Below, one piece after another: positions 35,458 to 46,673 of a stretch of DNA of 64,000 bases (positions are counted from its first letter, which is position 1; the number at the start of each line of letters is the position of its first letter). This stretch comes from Hibiscus mutabilis (Eukaryota > Streptophyta > Magnoliopsida > Malvales > Malvaceae). The stretch lies in the NCBI GenBank assembly GCA_019671005.1, contig CM033712.1, positions 74,598,479 through 74,662,478 of the forward strand, written 5' to 3'. Below the pieces are notes generated by a model. The model did not search any database and was not told where the DNA came from. It was given only the letters and a program-made list of their open reading frames with translations. The translations under genes were made by a program, and so were the position numbers.

Positions 35458-36184
35458 ACACCAAAATCACCCCTCAACAAAAGCTTATTTCAGTGCTTCT
35501 TACAGTCACTAACTACCCTTCATTCCTTCAAGAATTATGCTTTTTCCAGTATTATCTCATCCATTCCGCTCATACTCGAAAAGCTTAGCTAAAACTAAAA
35601 TCCCAGGATATAAATTCTAATTTAAAAAATCCCATTCATTCACCAGCATTCAAACAAATGAATAAAACCAAGAAGAACCCATTTTTCTAATGGAAGCAAC
35701 AAAGCTGCAAACTTTACTACAAAGTACAAACCCAATATTGAATGCAAATTGCCAAACTAATCAAACTCCCATTTCTTCAACAAAATTTCAGCAAAATCAA
35801 CATAAGAAAAAAGTAACACTTCCAAAACAAGCTTCTGAAATAAACAAACTAATGCAATTTCAATACCACCCTTGAAAATGACAGTTCTTTATACACTCAA
35901 ATTTTCCTCCACTTTCGTTCAGTCAAACTACTCGAAAACCCAGAAATTCTAAACTCTACCCAAAAGCTCTAAACCCGCAAAAAAATGAAAAATCTTCACT
36001 TTTGTCAAGTACCTTTAACAAAAAGCTGCTTACATTTCAGTCAAAGAAAAAAGATTGAGAATTCTAAAAGTGAGAACCCTTGAGAGAGATTTTAGTGATC
36101 TAAGGGATTTGCAAGTAAAAATGGAAGGAGAGAAATGGATCTAGAAGAAGATTTCTTTTTACAGAGAAAATGTATTTTTGGTTG
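35458..36184 (-). other. 5' UTR/promoter region of the CDK-like kinase gene
   Basis: This lies upstream of the kinase ATG on the minus strand. It is A/C-rich on the plus strand (T/G-rich in the gene sense) and free of recognisable coding sequence. A 5'-UTR intron is possible, but I could not fix its borders. The far edge meets a direct repeat that begins at 36185. Confidence 0.35.
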
Positions 36185-36870
36185 AGTTTGAAAAGTGAAA
36201 TTAATGATATTTAATCTTTTATTTCTTATTTTATTAAATAACTAAATATATATAAGGTGGGGAAGTCTAAAAATAACCGATTTTTCTAATGTGAGACGGT
36301 TAAAATAAGACTATACAGAAATTATTATAAAAATAGTAAGAATTTATGCATCAACTGGTAAGAACTTTTGTATGTATATAAAAGTCGATAAGTATTTGTA
36401 TATATACCGAAATTCTTACTATTTTTGTAAGTATTTCTATAGGTATATAAAAGTGGATACACAAATTCTTACTAATTTTGTAATCATTTCTATATAGTTT
36501 CATTTTAGCGTGTCTCACATAAAAATAACTCGCCTAAAATACAATCAACATAATTTTTTACAAAATAGTAAGAATTTATGTAGAATTAGATAATGGGTAA
36601 AAATTTCAATTGTAACGAAATTTTTAGTAACTGGGTAAGAATTTGTGTAAAATTTTATATTATAACTTAAATTCTTACTATTCGTGTAGATTGTAAGAAT
36701 TTGTATAATTATACAAATTCTTACCAATTGAATAAAAATTTGTGTATAGTCGTCTTATTTTAACTTCATTGTAATAGTATCTCACCCTGTAACTATTTTT
36801 TTAAGTTTGAAAAGTGAAATTAATGATATTTAATATTTTATTTCTTATTTTATTAAACAACTAAATATAT
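36185..36870. repeat. 67-bp direct repeats flanking a foldback insert
   Basis: 36185-36251 and 36804-36870 are 67-bp direct repeats with two mismatches, starting 'AGTTTGAAAAGTGAAATTAA'. Between them are 552 bp built of inverted and direct copies of phrases such as 'AAGAATTTATG' and 'ATTCTTAC(T/C)A'. These include a MITE-like unit at 36289-36520 with termini 'ATGTGAGAC(GG)' and 'GTGTCTCACAT'. The left copy lies close to the kinase gene's upstream region. Confidence 0.7.
36289..36520. mobile_element. MITE-like element with ATGTGAGAC termini
   Basis: The terminal inverted repeats are 'ATGTGAGACGGTTAAAAT' at the left and, from the right end, 'ATGTGAGACACGCTAAAAT'. Both are followed by a shared 'ACTATA(C/T)AGAAAT' segment. 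It is about 232 bp long with no coding content. Confidence 0.6.
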
Positions 36871-38467
36871 CCCATAAAGTGAAAATGAAAAATATCACAA
36901 AAACTCTTTATTAGTCTAAATATAAACCTAAAATAATATTATTAAAAAACAGTTACGAATCTTAACCTAAATTATAAAACAAATAACGGTATCGAAAACA
37001 AATAATATCTTTCACTCAAACAATTTTTTTAAAAGAAAAAAGTTGCTGATTTTTCCAAACTTTTTAAGGGTTCATTACTTTATTTAAATAGTATTTGGTG
37101 AGAACAGTAATTTTTTAAACATTAGAGAACAGTAAAATTACTTCTTTTGTTTTATTAAATATACATTTTATTTAAATAATTAAAAATATTTATGACAAAT
37201 TAAAAAAATAATTATAAAAAACTAATAAATGGTTAAGTTTAATAGGACATAAAGAATATTTTATTTTAAATTATTTTTTAATATATTGATTACTTGATGT
37301 AAAGTTATCAAAAGAGTTGATTCAAGAGGTAAACAACTTTATATTGCTTAAGTAGGTTTCGAGTTCGATGTGTGACGCGAATCAATTTAAATTAATTAAG
37401 GCAAAACCTTAAAACTAAAAAGGCAACAAAAAAAATATTGATATAGTTTTTATTAGTGATTTTAATTGAACGATATATGATATTGAACAATATTTAAATA
37501 AATAATTTAGGATACAAGATAATGGACTAGTGGGCACCAATGGATTGAACTATATACATATATATATATATATATAAACTCAATTATCGATATATGAATA
37601 ATTATCTATTTTATTAAAATTATTAATATGATGGAAGTATTATACTCAATATATCAATTTATTAAAAAACTCTTTTCCTCTGTTAAAAAAATGACACCCC
37701 TAGCCGCTCTCAACCTTGTTCAATTTCTTTGATTAGTGGTTGGTAATTAATTTTAGTATTAATTGTCGATCATCGAATCAATTATTTTTCTTATGTTTTT
37801 TTTTGTTTTTATATTTTAATAAAAATATCTGCTTTTGTGGCACGCGTTTCCTTTGTCTTTGTGACACATTTTGTTTTGTTGTGTTTCGTTTCATTCTGTC
37901 ATTGTGCATGATTTCAGCATACCTTAGCGATCGGTTAATGTTTGTACAGAGATTTTTACGACGCTAATCTCTGATTATGGTTTCGTCGGTGGTCTTAGAA
38001 AGATGGATTCTCACTCGGTTAATGGTTGGTTGCCGATGTAATCAAACCTGGGTAGCAGAGCAATCTGCCTGATAGCTTGTTCGCTCACCACTTCTTTTTC
38101 ACTCCCGTAAAGCGTCTCGTTTGGATAGAGGCAAGAAAATTCAGGAAAGTTTATGAATTTTGATATACTAATCTCGATGAAAGTGTATGTTTTTCTTTGC
38201 ATAATTGTAAAGAGATCTTAGTGGTTTTGTCCTCTCTCTTTTTAATACATTATATTATATTATTTTTATGGTGATTAATAAAATTCAGATGTTATTATTA
38301 AAAAAAGTTTATTAAAAGTTTGAAAGAAAATGGATTAATTATATTTAGATAGAATAATTTTTGACCCTCGCACTCTATTATTTTAATTATTTTAGTCTTT
38401 AATCTTTTATTGCATCTTTTTTACCTTCAAACATTTTGTTTGATCAATTTGGCCGTGACAGAACGAT
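36871..38467. other. Intergenic repeats, no gene recognised
   Basis: No plausible gene. The segment 37735-38060, with phrases such as 'TTTGTGGCACGCGTTTCCTT' and 'CTTTGTGACACA', belongs to a dispersed repeat seen again at about 44560-44720 (same strand) and 46130-46300 (opposite strand). A (TA)n run lies at about 37556-37575. Confidence 0.5.
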
Positions 38468-38483
38468 AACATATTGTTAAGTT
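38468..38483. repeat. Left target-site duplication of the LINE-like insertion
   Basis: 'AACATATTGTTAAGTT' here is repeated exactly at 39775-39790, just after an A-rich tail. Its first two As are ambiguous because they abut the poly-A run at the right end. Confidence 0.8.
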
Positions 38484-39776
38484 ATTAATAAAAATGAAGA
38501 GTGAGAAGCTCTCTTCTCTCTCTTTCTTTGCCTCCCCTGCCCTACGATCCCAGATCTCCCCTCTTTCCTTTTATGTTTTCCCTGCCCACTGCTCTCCATC
38601 CTTCCCCGTTTTCCTCCCTGGTCTGTAAGACTGTTTGAGGTTCTGCTCGGAATCTATCTCGGCTGTGTGGCCTTTCCCCGGCGAGTGGCCCCGTCGCTCC
38701 TCCAGAGTTCTTGAGGTTGTGAAGGCAGCGGGTCTAGAAGGTGTAGCGGTGCGATGGCGGTATGTCGGTCGAGTGGGAGAGACTTGGGGTAAGGATTCCG
38801 GCCAGATCTACTCGTGGAAGGAACACCATGTCGAAATCTACGGTGGCAGGGGTACGGCGCTCCGACTTGAGGCTGCTCAGTACCGCTGTTTGGACAGTGG
38901 AACTTGGCTCGTTTGTCGCGAGAATGAGCATAGGAGGAGTCCAACATCCCATATCGCTATTTCGGGATTTGTTGCTCGATCTGAGATGTTCACTGTCGAT
39001 TTTTTCGACCGGATGGGAGACTGGAGCGGGCACGGCGGCGTTGGATGGAGGAGGCGTTGAGTGTGCTTCAATGGTGTCTGGTCTTGTGTCCCTCATCGGC
39101 AGATGTTCACTGCTCGGCAGTTCCATGGTGCGGATACTAGTCTTTGCCCACGTTTTTGAGTAAACTGCCGAAGATGAGTACGCAATGGCTCGGGATGGGG
39201 GAGCTGCTTGTTTTCCCTTGGTAATCGCGCCCTCCCTTGATTCGGGGATCTTGTCCCCTAATTGCTGGGATCTGTTCGCATCGTTTATCTCTTTGGGAGG
39301 TGAACCTAAGGTTGTTGCTGAATCCTTGGACAAAGGCAAAGCTGGATTTGCTTTTTGGCCTTGATTCCCGAGATCTCTAGTTTTGTTTTCGATTTCCATC
39401 TCGGTTTTTTTACAATGTCTCTCATGAAGATCAAAGTAGGTCGGTTTTTATTTGTTTCAACAAAGATTAGCATTCACCCCACCGTTTTCGACAGAGGGAA
39501 AGCTCAAATGAAGATGATTGTCTCATGTTGTTATCCTGTGATAAATGTTCCCTGCATGAGCTTCAATGCTTTGGGTTATGTTCATGGTTGTCTCCCGTTT
39601 GTGGCCTGTTCGTGGCTTGGTTGTTGTGTGGATCAATAGAGCCTTTTCAATCCTCGCTTCTATGGCAAGAACTGGTTCAGCCGATGATGACAAAACCCTA
39701 ATTTTGTCCAAGGCAGTGTTCCCGTTTGTTTCCTAATTTTCGCAGGGTATGAAACTCTCTTGATAAAAAAAAAAAA
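38484..39776 (+). mobile_element. LINE-like non-LTR retroposon (about 1.3 kb)
   Basis: The insertion is bounded by a 16-bp direct repeat and ends in a run of 12 As after 'GAAACTCTCTTGAT', as plant L1-type LINEs do. The left part is a pyrimidine-rich leader ('CTCTCTTCTCTCTCTTTCTT'). The body is much more G+C-rich than the surroundings. No reverse transcriptase or endonuclease motif is present, so it is internally deleted or non-autonomous. Overlapping ORFs of 133-141 codons run on the plus strand, and one of 221 codons runs antisense at 38734-39399 (hydrophilic, starting MEIENKTRDLGNQGQ). The antisense ORF slightly resembles LINE ORF1 tail regions, so part of the element might be inverted. Confidence 0.75.
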
Positions 39777-39790
39777 CATATTGTTAAGTT
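39775..39790. repeat. Right target-site duplication of the LINE-like insertion
   Basis: Exact copy of the 16 bases at 38468-38483, directly after the poly-A tail. This places the insertion event between the two copies. Confidence 0.8.
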
Positions 39791-40158
39791 GACATTAGTT
39801 ATTCTGTCTTTTTTGAAATAGTGGCATTAGTTATTTTATTCTTTTCTGTTATATCATTAAAAGTAAAAGAAAATTATAAACAAAAACTAGTGTCAGTATC
39901 TCAATAAGAACCAAATAATTATTTTCTCAAAAAAAATTCTATGGACACGATATAAGTACAAGCTAACGGTAACTAAAATGTATTATTGTAATGTCACATT
40001 TGACAAAAAAATAAAAGTTCAAAGGTTAAAAGAAACATAATAAAAATGTAAAAGGTTAAAATAATTAAATTGATAAAATCAACCTTGTATTTATGAATAA
40101 CTAAGTAGCTAATTATATCATTAACTATCACTTGCCGTTTCTATTATTATTATTATTA

Positions 40159-41407
40159 GGGTAAACTAAACCAATGACAACTTAACTATTTGGGGATACC
40201 TATTTTAACAACCGAACTATGCAATTCGTCAATCAGACCATCAAACTTATTAAATTGACCTATTTTGATCACTGCCGTTAAAAAACTAACAGATGAGTGA
40301 CGTGTCAATTAACAAAAAATTGTAAAATTACACATGTAATCTCTATTATTTAGATATTATATTAATTTGATTATAATTTTAATAAATTAATGTCACGACC
40401 TGGTTGGTGAGAAACAAGGAAAAGAATAAAAGGGATTTGAACCCACGCCATTAGGTTGGAAAGCAAGCACCCATACCATTGAGCTATCACTTCATCCTCA
40501 TAAAAGCTTTGTAACATTATTTATTTAAGCCATACTTTTTGGGAAATTAAATAGAGTAAATATAATGTGAAGGAAATCGAATCTGGTTTTAATAAAAAAA
40601 TAAGAATGATGCGTGATCGTTGGACTATAGTTAATATTTGATTAAAAATGATGGAATGTTATTTATTAATCCTGTTATTAAATATATTAATAATAAAATC
40701 TTTGCAATAAAATTTAGTTTCATTAATAAATCGAATGGCTGATAATATTTTCCTTTTTTAATATTATAATAATTTGATTATTAAAATTTATTGATATAAA
40801 TCGGTTAAATACGTTGTTGTGGTATATTTATATGCTATTAATATCAATTTAATAAAAAACTAATTTAAATTTATTGAATATAGTGTCATTAATAAATAAT
40901 ATTTCATCATTTTTAATCAAATATTAACTATGGTCCAACGATCAAGCACCATTCTTATTTTTTTTTATTAAAACGGATTCGATTTCCCTCACATTATATT
41001 TACTCTCTTCAATTCCACCTAGCTCACTTTCTTCCTTTTATTCCTTTCCTTTGTTTCTCACCACCCAGGTGGTCACGTGTCACTATTTGGTTGGTTGATT
41101 AAATCTATTAAATTAAATAAATTAAAAATAAAAAGACATGCCACATGTCGTCATTCGATTGGTTGATTAATTTTTTTAATTAAATTAAAATTATGACCAA
41201 ATTGATATAATAAGTAAATAACAAGGACTACATGTATAATTTTACAAATTTTCGTTAACTGACACGTCACCCTTCCGTTAGTTTTTTAACAGTGGTGGTC
41301 AAAATAGGTCAATTTAATAAGTTTGATGGTCTGATTGACGAGTTGCATAGTTCGGTGGTTAAAATAGGTATCCCTAAATAGTTCGTGGTCACTGGTGTAG
41401 TTTACCC
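40159..41407. mobile_element. Mutator-like foldback element with about 200-bp inverted termini
   Basis: The left end 'GGGTAAACTAAACCAATGAC' and the right end read inward, 'GGGTAAACTACACCAGTGAC', begin arms that match at roughly 85-90% by eye over about 200 bp. The matching then continues into the interior; for example 'GATCGTTGGACTATAGTTAA' on the left has its near-complement near 40925. Flanks are 'TTATTATTA' (40150-40158) and 'TTATTCTTA' (41408-41416), a 9-bp target duplication with one mismatch, as expected for Mutator-like elements. There is no transposase coding sequence. A tRNA-like segment sits in the left arm only. Confidence 0.8.
40429..40492 (-). other. tRNA-like sequence inside the foldback element
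   Basis: On the minus strand it has box A 'TAGCTCAATGG' and box B 'GGGTTCAAATCCC' with a TTTCCAA loop between them, resembling tRNA-Gly(UCC). The acceptor stem does not pair, so this is a tRNA pseudogene or SINE head rather than a working tRNA. The right arm of the foldback lacks it, so it arrived after the arms formed. Confidence 0.5.
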
Positions 41408-41439
41408 TTATTCTTATTAAGATTGCACATTTATGCACG

Positions 41440-42140
41440 GTTTTTTCTAGTTTTGGTGAGTACAATCTACGGGTTATATTTTTATACACAAACTGTGTAA
41501 AATAAATTTACACAACTCTTCATATTTAAGCTATAAAATTTAAAACCTAATTCCCTAGCCCTAAAACCCAAAAACCCAAAACCCTAAACCCTAAACCTTA
41601 AATTCTAAACCTTAAACCCTAAAGCACAATCTAAATGCCTAAAATTTACACAAGCCTTTTAATCTTAGATTTTAGGGTTTTATGTTGTGGTTTAGGGTTT
41701 AGGAGTTTAGTGTGTATGTTGTAGAATTTAAGGTTTATGGTTAGAATTTAGAGTTTGAAATTTATGGTTTAAGGTTTTATGTTTTAGGGTGCTAGGGTTT
41801 GGGATTTAAGTTTTAAAATTTATAGAAGACTTGTGTAAATTTTGTTTACATAGTTTGTGTATCAAAATATAACTCATTCGTAATTTAATATGAGTTATAT
41901 TTTGATACACAAGCTGTGTAAAAAAAATTACACAACCCTTTTATAAAATTCAAAACTTAAATCCTAAACCCTAAAATCCTTAAATCATAAACCCTAAACT
42001 CTAAATTCTAAACATAAACCTTAAATTTTACTCCCTACACACTAAACTCATAAACCCTAAACACTAACCTAAAACTTTAAACATTAAAACTGAAAGACTT
42101 GTGTAAACATAAACTTGTGTATCAAAGTATTTTCCAGTTA
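41440..42140. repeat. Degenerate telomere-like repeats in alternating orientation
   Basis: 'AAACCCTAAACCCTAAACC' runs at about 41575-41600. 'TTTAGGGTTTAGG'-type runs follow at about 41670-41820, then CCCTAAA-type runs again at about 41950-42070. Blocks are bounded by 'ACACAA(A/G)CTGTGTAAA' and its complement (near 41488, 41850, 41905). The same bounded arrangement recurs at 59480-59720. Confidence 0.65.
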
Positions 42141-43129
42141 CAAATGTTGTTTTTGTACATAAATTACAAACACTTTGGTTCATGTGTGTAATGTATTATT
42201 GGTATTCTATTTATTATTATTAAGTCATATTGAATATTATGAATACTTCATTATAAAAATAATCATCCCAACATAACTTGTTTTACTCGCAACGTTAAAA
42301 TTTAAATTCATATTCTCCCATTCAAGTTTATTCGTTAGTTGTATTGCTATTTTGGTGTGAGTTTTCTTATAAGCTTGTAGGTAATCTTTCTTGGTCCCTT
42401 TGTTGTTGAATGTTTTTTCTTCTTTTTCGGTCTAACTGAGTTTTTTTTTTTTGCGCAGTATTGAGGCTTTTGTTTAATATGAATTTGGTTGTGTTTATTT
42501 TTTTGCAAGTAACGACCCATTTTGTTTATTTATTTTTTCCTTCCTCTGCCCAATTTCATTTAGGTGAGATTTAATTGAGATTTTTTAATAACACTTATTT
42601 TCATTAAAAAGAATATTCTTCTATTGTATATTATATTTTCTATTACAAATATTATGTCTTGTTTTATGGCGGTTTTGTTAGCAGGAGAGATCACCGATTT
42701 AATAAAATTTCCTATCTAATCAAACAATATATTACCAAATTATAAAATACTTATTACATTTTTGTTACATTTTTATCGAATATCATTCTATTTTCCTTTC
42801 ATTCTCTTCCAACAATCCAAAACGTAGTGTAATAATTATATGTGTGTATACAATTCATGTAACAAATAAAATTTGGGTTGTTGGTAAGGTGCTGGCAACC
42901 ACATGTTATGGACCCAAAGATTTTTATGGTTATTTTTGTTTCATATATCATATGTGGAAAGACTAGTTAACATATTGAACCACCTACCTACCCTATAATC
43001 AAGTTTCAAGTTGACATTTCAATTTTTTGGATCCAAACTTTGTAATTACCGAAAAATCAAACATGCTTCCTTGTCTAACTTTTTTAGGTATTTCCATTAA
43101 AAAACTTTAACTTAAATATTCTAGTAGTT
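42141..43129. other. Intergenic AT-rich DNA, nothing recognised
   Basis: No gene, clear inverted repeat or transposon motif seen in this stretch. Confidence 0.5.
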
Positions 43130-44437
43130 AAGGATGTAAAAAGCTGACTTGACCCAAAAACTCGACTGAAATTTGTTCGAGCTAGAATTTATTTTAGCCC
43201 GAAGAAGTAATGATCCGAAACTAATTTGTAACCAAATGTTGTTGACCCGAACTTTGAGTTGGACCTGATATTGTAGTAACCGAACTTAACTTGCACTCGG
43301 CTGATACGAACCTGAACCCGAGACTAATCTGAAAAATAATCGATATAACCCGATTGAAACGACCCGAGATCTCATTTTACTCGACCTGTTTTGAACCCAA
43401 CTTGTTAATTGACCGACCTGTTTTGAACCTAAAATATTGTTGACCTAAACTGATATTGATCTGACTTGATATTTACCTTACTTGTAATTAAGGAAGTCTA
43501 CGATTTGATGATTTTCAAGAGAAAAATAAAGTATTTGAGAAATTATAAATTTATATATTATAATGTGAGAAACTAATTGACCCATATGATGATAATTTTG
43601 TTTATTCTAGTTCCGGAACTTTATTTTTATCCTAAATTGACTCATATATATTTCTATTTTTGGTAATTTATTTCAATAATATTTTTGTTTATTCTAGTCC
43701 CTATAATTTATTTTTAGTCAAAATTTCCCCATATTTATTTATATTTTTTTGTAATTTAGTCCAATAATATTTTTGTTTATTCTAGTACCTAAAATTTAAT
43801 TTTTAGTCGAAATTGACCGTTATTTATTTTTTGTAATTTAGTCCAATATTTTTAATATGGTGATATTTTTGTTCATGTTAGTCTCTAAAATTTTGTTTTA
43901 ACCAAAATTAACCGTTATTTATTTTATATTTTTTAAATTTAGTCTAATATTTTTAATATGTTGATATTTTTGTTCACTCTAGTCCCTAATATTTTTTGAG
44001 CCGGAATTGAGCCTTATTTATTTTTATTTTTTTTGTAATTTAGTCTAATATTTTAAATGTGATGATATTTTTGTTCATTTTAGTCCATACTATTTATTTT
44101 AATATGATTCGTGTTCGTGAAAAAAGTTAAATAATTCACTCGAAATGACCCAACCTAAAGTCTATCGATTATTTGTACCGAAATCAAACTTAATACGAAT
44201 TCAAAACCCGGATTAACCCAACCTGAAATGAAACCAACTGAAATTACCCGACCTGAAGTCTACCCTAGCCCGAATTAACCCATCAATTAATTGATTCAGA
44301 CTCGAACTATTTTGACCGAACTGAAATTGACCCACATTCGACCTGAGTCAAGTCGAAACATCAAATCAACTTGAAATGACATGTATCTGATTTGACTCAA
44401 CCTAAAACCCATCTGATTACCTATTTTTACATCCCTA
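43130..44437. mobile_element. Non-coding repeat element with short inverted ends and an internal tandem array
   Basis: The ends 'AAGGATGTAAAAA' and 'TTTTTACATCCCTA' are inverted. They are flanked by 'CTAGTAGTT' (43121-43129) and 'CTAGTCGTT' (44438-44446), a 9-bp duplication with one mismatch. The outer parts are a degenerate repeat of 'GACCCGAA'-type words in the two halves. The centre (43589-44100) is a tandem array. A similar 'GGGATGTAAAATCA' end begins another copy near 48286. No coding capacity. Confidence 0.55.
43589..44100. repeat. Tandem array of about 100-120-bp units
   Basis: Five or so diverged units, each containing 'ATTTTTGTT(T/C)A(T/C)TCTAGTC' followed by '(A/T)AATTT', 'GTC(G/A)AAATTGA' and 'TTTGTAATTTAGTC'. 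Units differ by indels and substitutions, so the array is not young. Confidence 0.6.
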
Positions 44438-44968
44438 CTAGTCGTTAAGGTTTCTTTCTTCAAAAATATATTTTTTTATTTCCTTCTTTAATAGTGGCGT
44501 CTTCGACGATAGTCTTAATATCACTGACTAATTTTTTTTTTTTTTGTTTTTAAGTATTGAATAAAAATATCTTCAATTTTGGGTTCTCTTTTTTGCACAT
44601 TATGTTGTTTTTGTTCGTCTATCTTTGTGACACGATTTTAACTGTCTTGTGGCGCGATTTTCATCTATTTCTGTGATAGTTTGGTGTGGTAGTTTGACGT
44701 TCATGTAACTATCATCGCAACACACCCTCTAATCAGGGAAAGTCATGTGTTCTACTATGGTTAGAATCCTATTTGTAATAGTTTGCCAATGCAATTAGAA
44801 CAATTAGCAAGGCAACCTAAATTTTCTCAAACATATCTCCTATGCCAATACTTTTGCGTTTGGTTAGATAAAAACAATGATATTTTGATGGTGATTAATG
44901 TTACTTTTTATGAAAGATATACATTTTCAAGAGATTATTTTGTTTTTCATCGTACTTTTCTGAATTTA

Positions 44969-45000
44969 CATGCTATAATTATATATATAATTATAGCATG
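44969..45000. repeat. Perfect 32-bp palindrome
   Basis: Each half reads 'CATGCTATAATTATAT' from its own strand with no spacer, so the DNA could extrude as a cruciform. It lies about a dozen bases before a MITE end. Confidence 0.8.
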
Positions 45001-45011
45001 TATATATATAT

Positions 45012-45540
45012 GAGATGAGTTAATTAAATTTTACACTAATTCATGATCATTGGATGAATGTATTGGATGAATGAGATTAAACACTCTTATTTTTTATCCT
45101 TAAAAAACTCCTTATTTTCAACTTTTCATCTCATCAATCCAGTGGCAGAACTTGGAGTAAAAGTTTGAGGAGGCCAACTTAATTTTTTTTAAAAAAATGG
45201 AGGATTGAACGAAATTTTCAAAAAAAATGAGGGTTTAACTAAAATTTTTAATAATTTTAAGAGATTTAACCAAAAAAATTTAAAATTTTGAGAGGAATTT
45301 TAATTAAAAATATTCAAAATTTTGAAGCTTAATATAATTTTTTAAATTTGAGGGGGGCAAATTGAAATTTTCAAAAATTTTAGGGACAAAATTTGAGTTT
45401 TCCAAAATTTTGGGCGGGCCATGCCCTTACCAGGTCCCTTAAAGCTTTCGCCATTGCATCCATTCATTCCACTCATCTAATGGCCATTGATTAGTGTAAA
45501 ACTAAATGAGTTTTATACTATGTAAGTGGATCATAACTCT
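45012..45540. mobile_element. MITE related to the one at 29.0 kb, with a nested insert
   Basis: The right end, reverse-complemented, reads 'GATCCACTTACATAGTATAA', then 'AACTCATTTAGT', then 'TTACACTAATCAATGGCCAT', matching the 29044 copy. The left arm shares 'TTACACTAATTCATGATCAT'. A 320-bp segment between about 45136 and 45455 ('CAGTGGCAGAACTTGGAG' to 'CTTTCGCCATTG') is foreign to the family and begins and ends like another dispersed repeat. (TA)n flanks both sides. Confidence 0.55.
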
Positions 45541-46673
45541 CTATATATATGATAGAGTCAACTTAACCCTTATACTTTTTTCATGATGAAAATTTTATTA
45601 CCTTCATTCAAATGTTTTTAGATGTTAAACTTAACTTAATGATAAAATTAAACTACTAACAATTTTGAGATTGTAAGTTTGGGTTTTGTTTTATATACAT
45701 TTGTGTTTTAAGTTATTTTAGTTCTAGTTATTACCATGTGCGGGTATAAATTGACCAATATTTCTTATTTTGAGTCATCATGAGAAAATATCTAAAATCT
45801 CAATAAGAGCCATTTTAGATCATATAAGGACCATACATGGAAAATATTAAAAATTCAACCAAAAGACTTGAACAAAATATATAAATACGAACAAATCTGA
45901 CTGCATTGACAAATGAACCACAAAAGAGAATCAAGCTACTAAAAGACCACCAAGAACCACAAATTAGAGCTGAGAGTCGTGAGAAAACTATTCACGAACA
46001 CAAACGACCTATCCAAATTCAATCCGAGAGTCTAGAGCAATGAAGAACGGAATAACAAATAAACGCCATCTTGATCAGTCATAGCGTCATCAAGTCTAAC
46101 CTTGAGAAAACATAAAAAAGTGGTCAACGACCGAGAAAGAAGAAAAATATACCAAAAGACAGAAACAAACGTGCCACAAAGACAAAATTATTTTTATTAA
46201 AAACTAAAAAATAAAAATAAAAATGAAACAAGTAAAATAAAAAAAGAGTTGACAACCAACATCAAAATTAGTATCACCTTCAGCTAAACAAAGATGAATA
46301 GAAAAAAATTGTGATTTTCTATTTTGAGAGGAAATGGGTTGCGCGACGCAAACCTTAGAAAACAAAAAAATATTACATGGTCTTGGGCCACCACGTCATT
46401 CATGGTCCTTTTCACTAAAAATCAGCTATATATTTTTTTTCCATGTCATTTTTTTTCAAAGATGAATCTTCACATTTTTAAGCCATGTAAATAGGGAGTG
46501 AGTGATTACATAAAAGTTGATTATGAATGGATTAGTGACATAAAAAAGAAATTATGTGGTTTTTTTGGTGAATGAAGACCATAAATAACGTGGTGGTCGG
46601 GGACCATATAATAATTTCTCCTAGAAAACCCACCTAATGAGTTTTTAACATAGCTCTCAACATATTTGAGTTA

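Larger units (their letters stand above)
44448..46673. other. Intergenic nested repeats, no gene recognised
   Basis: Holds two dispersed-repeat copies (about 44560-44720 plus, 46130-46300 minus), a perfect palindrome at 44969-45000 and a MITE with nested sequence (45012-45540). No coding sequence recognised. Confidence 0.5.

Noticed and set aside
40429..40492. Functional tRNA-Gly gene
   Set aside because: Boxes A and B are good, but the acceptor stem does not pair, so it is listed only as tRNA-like.
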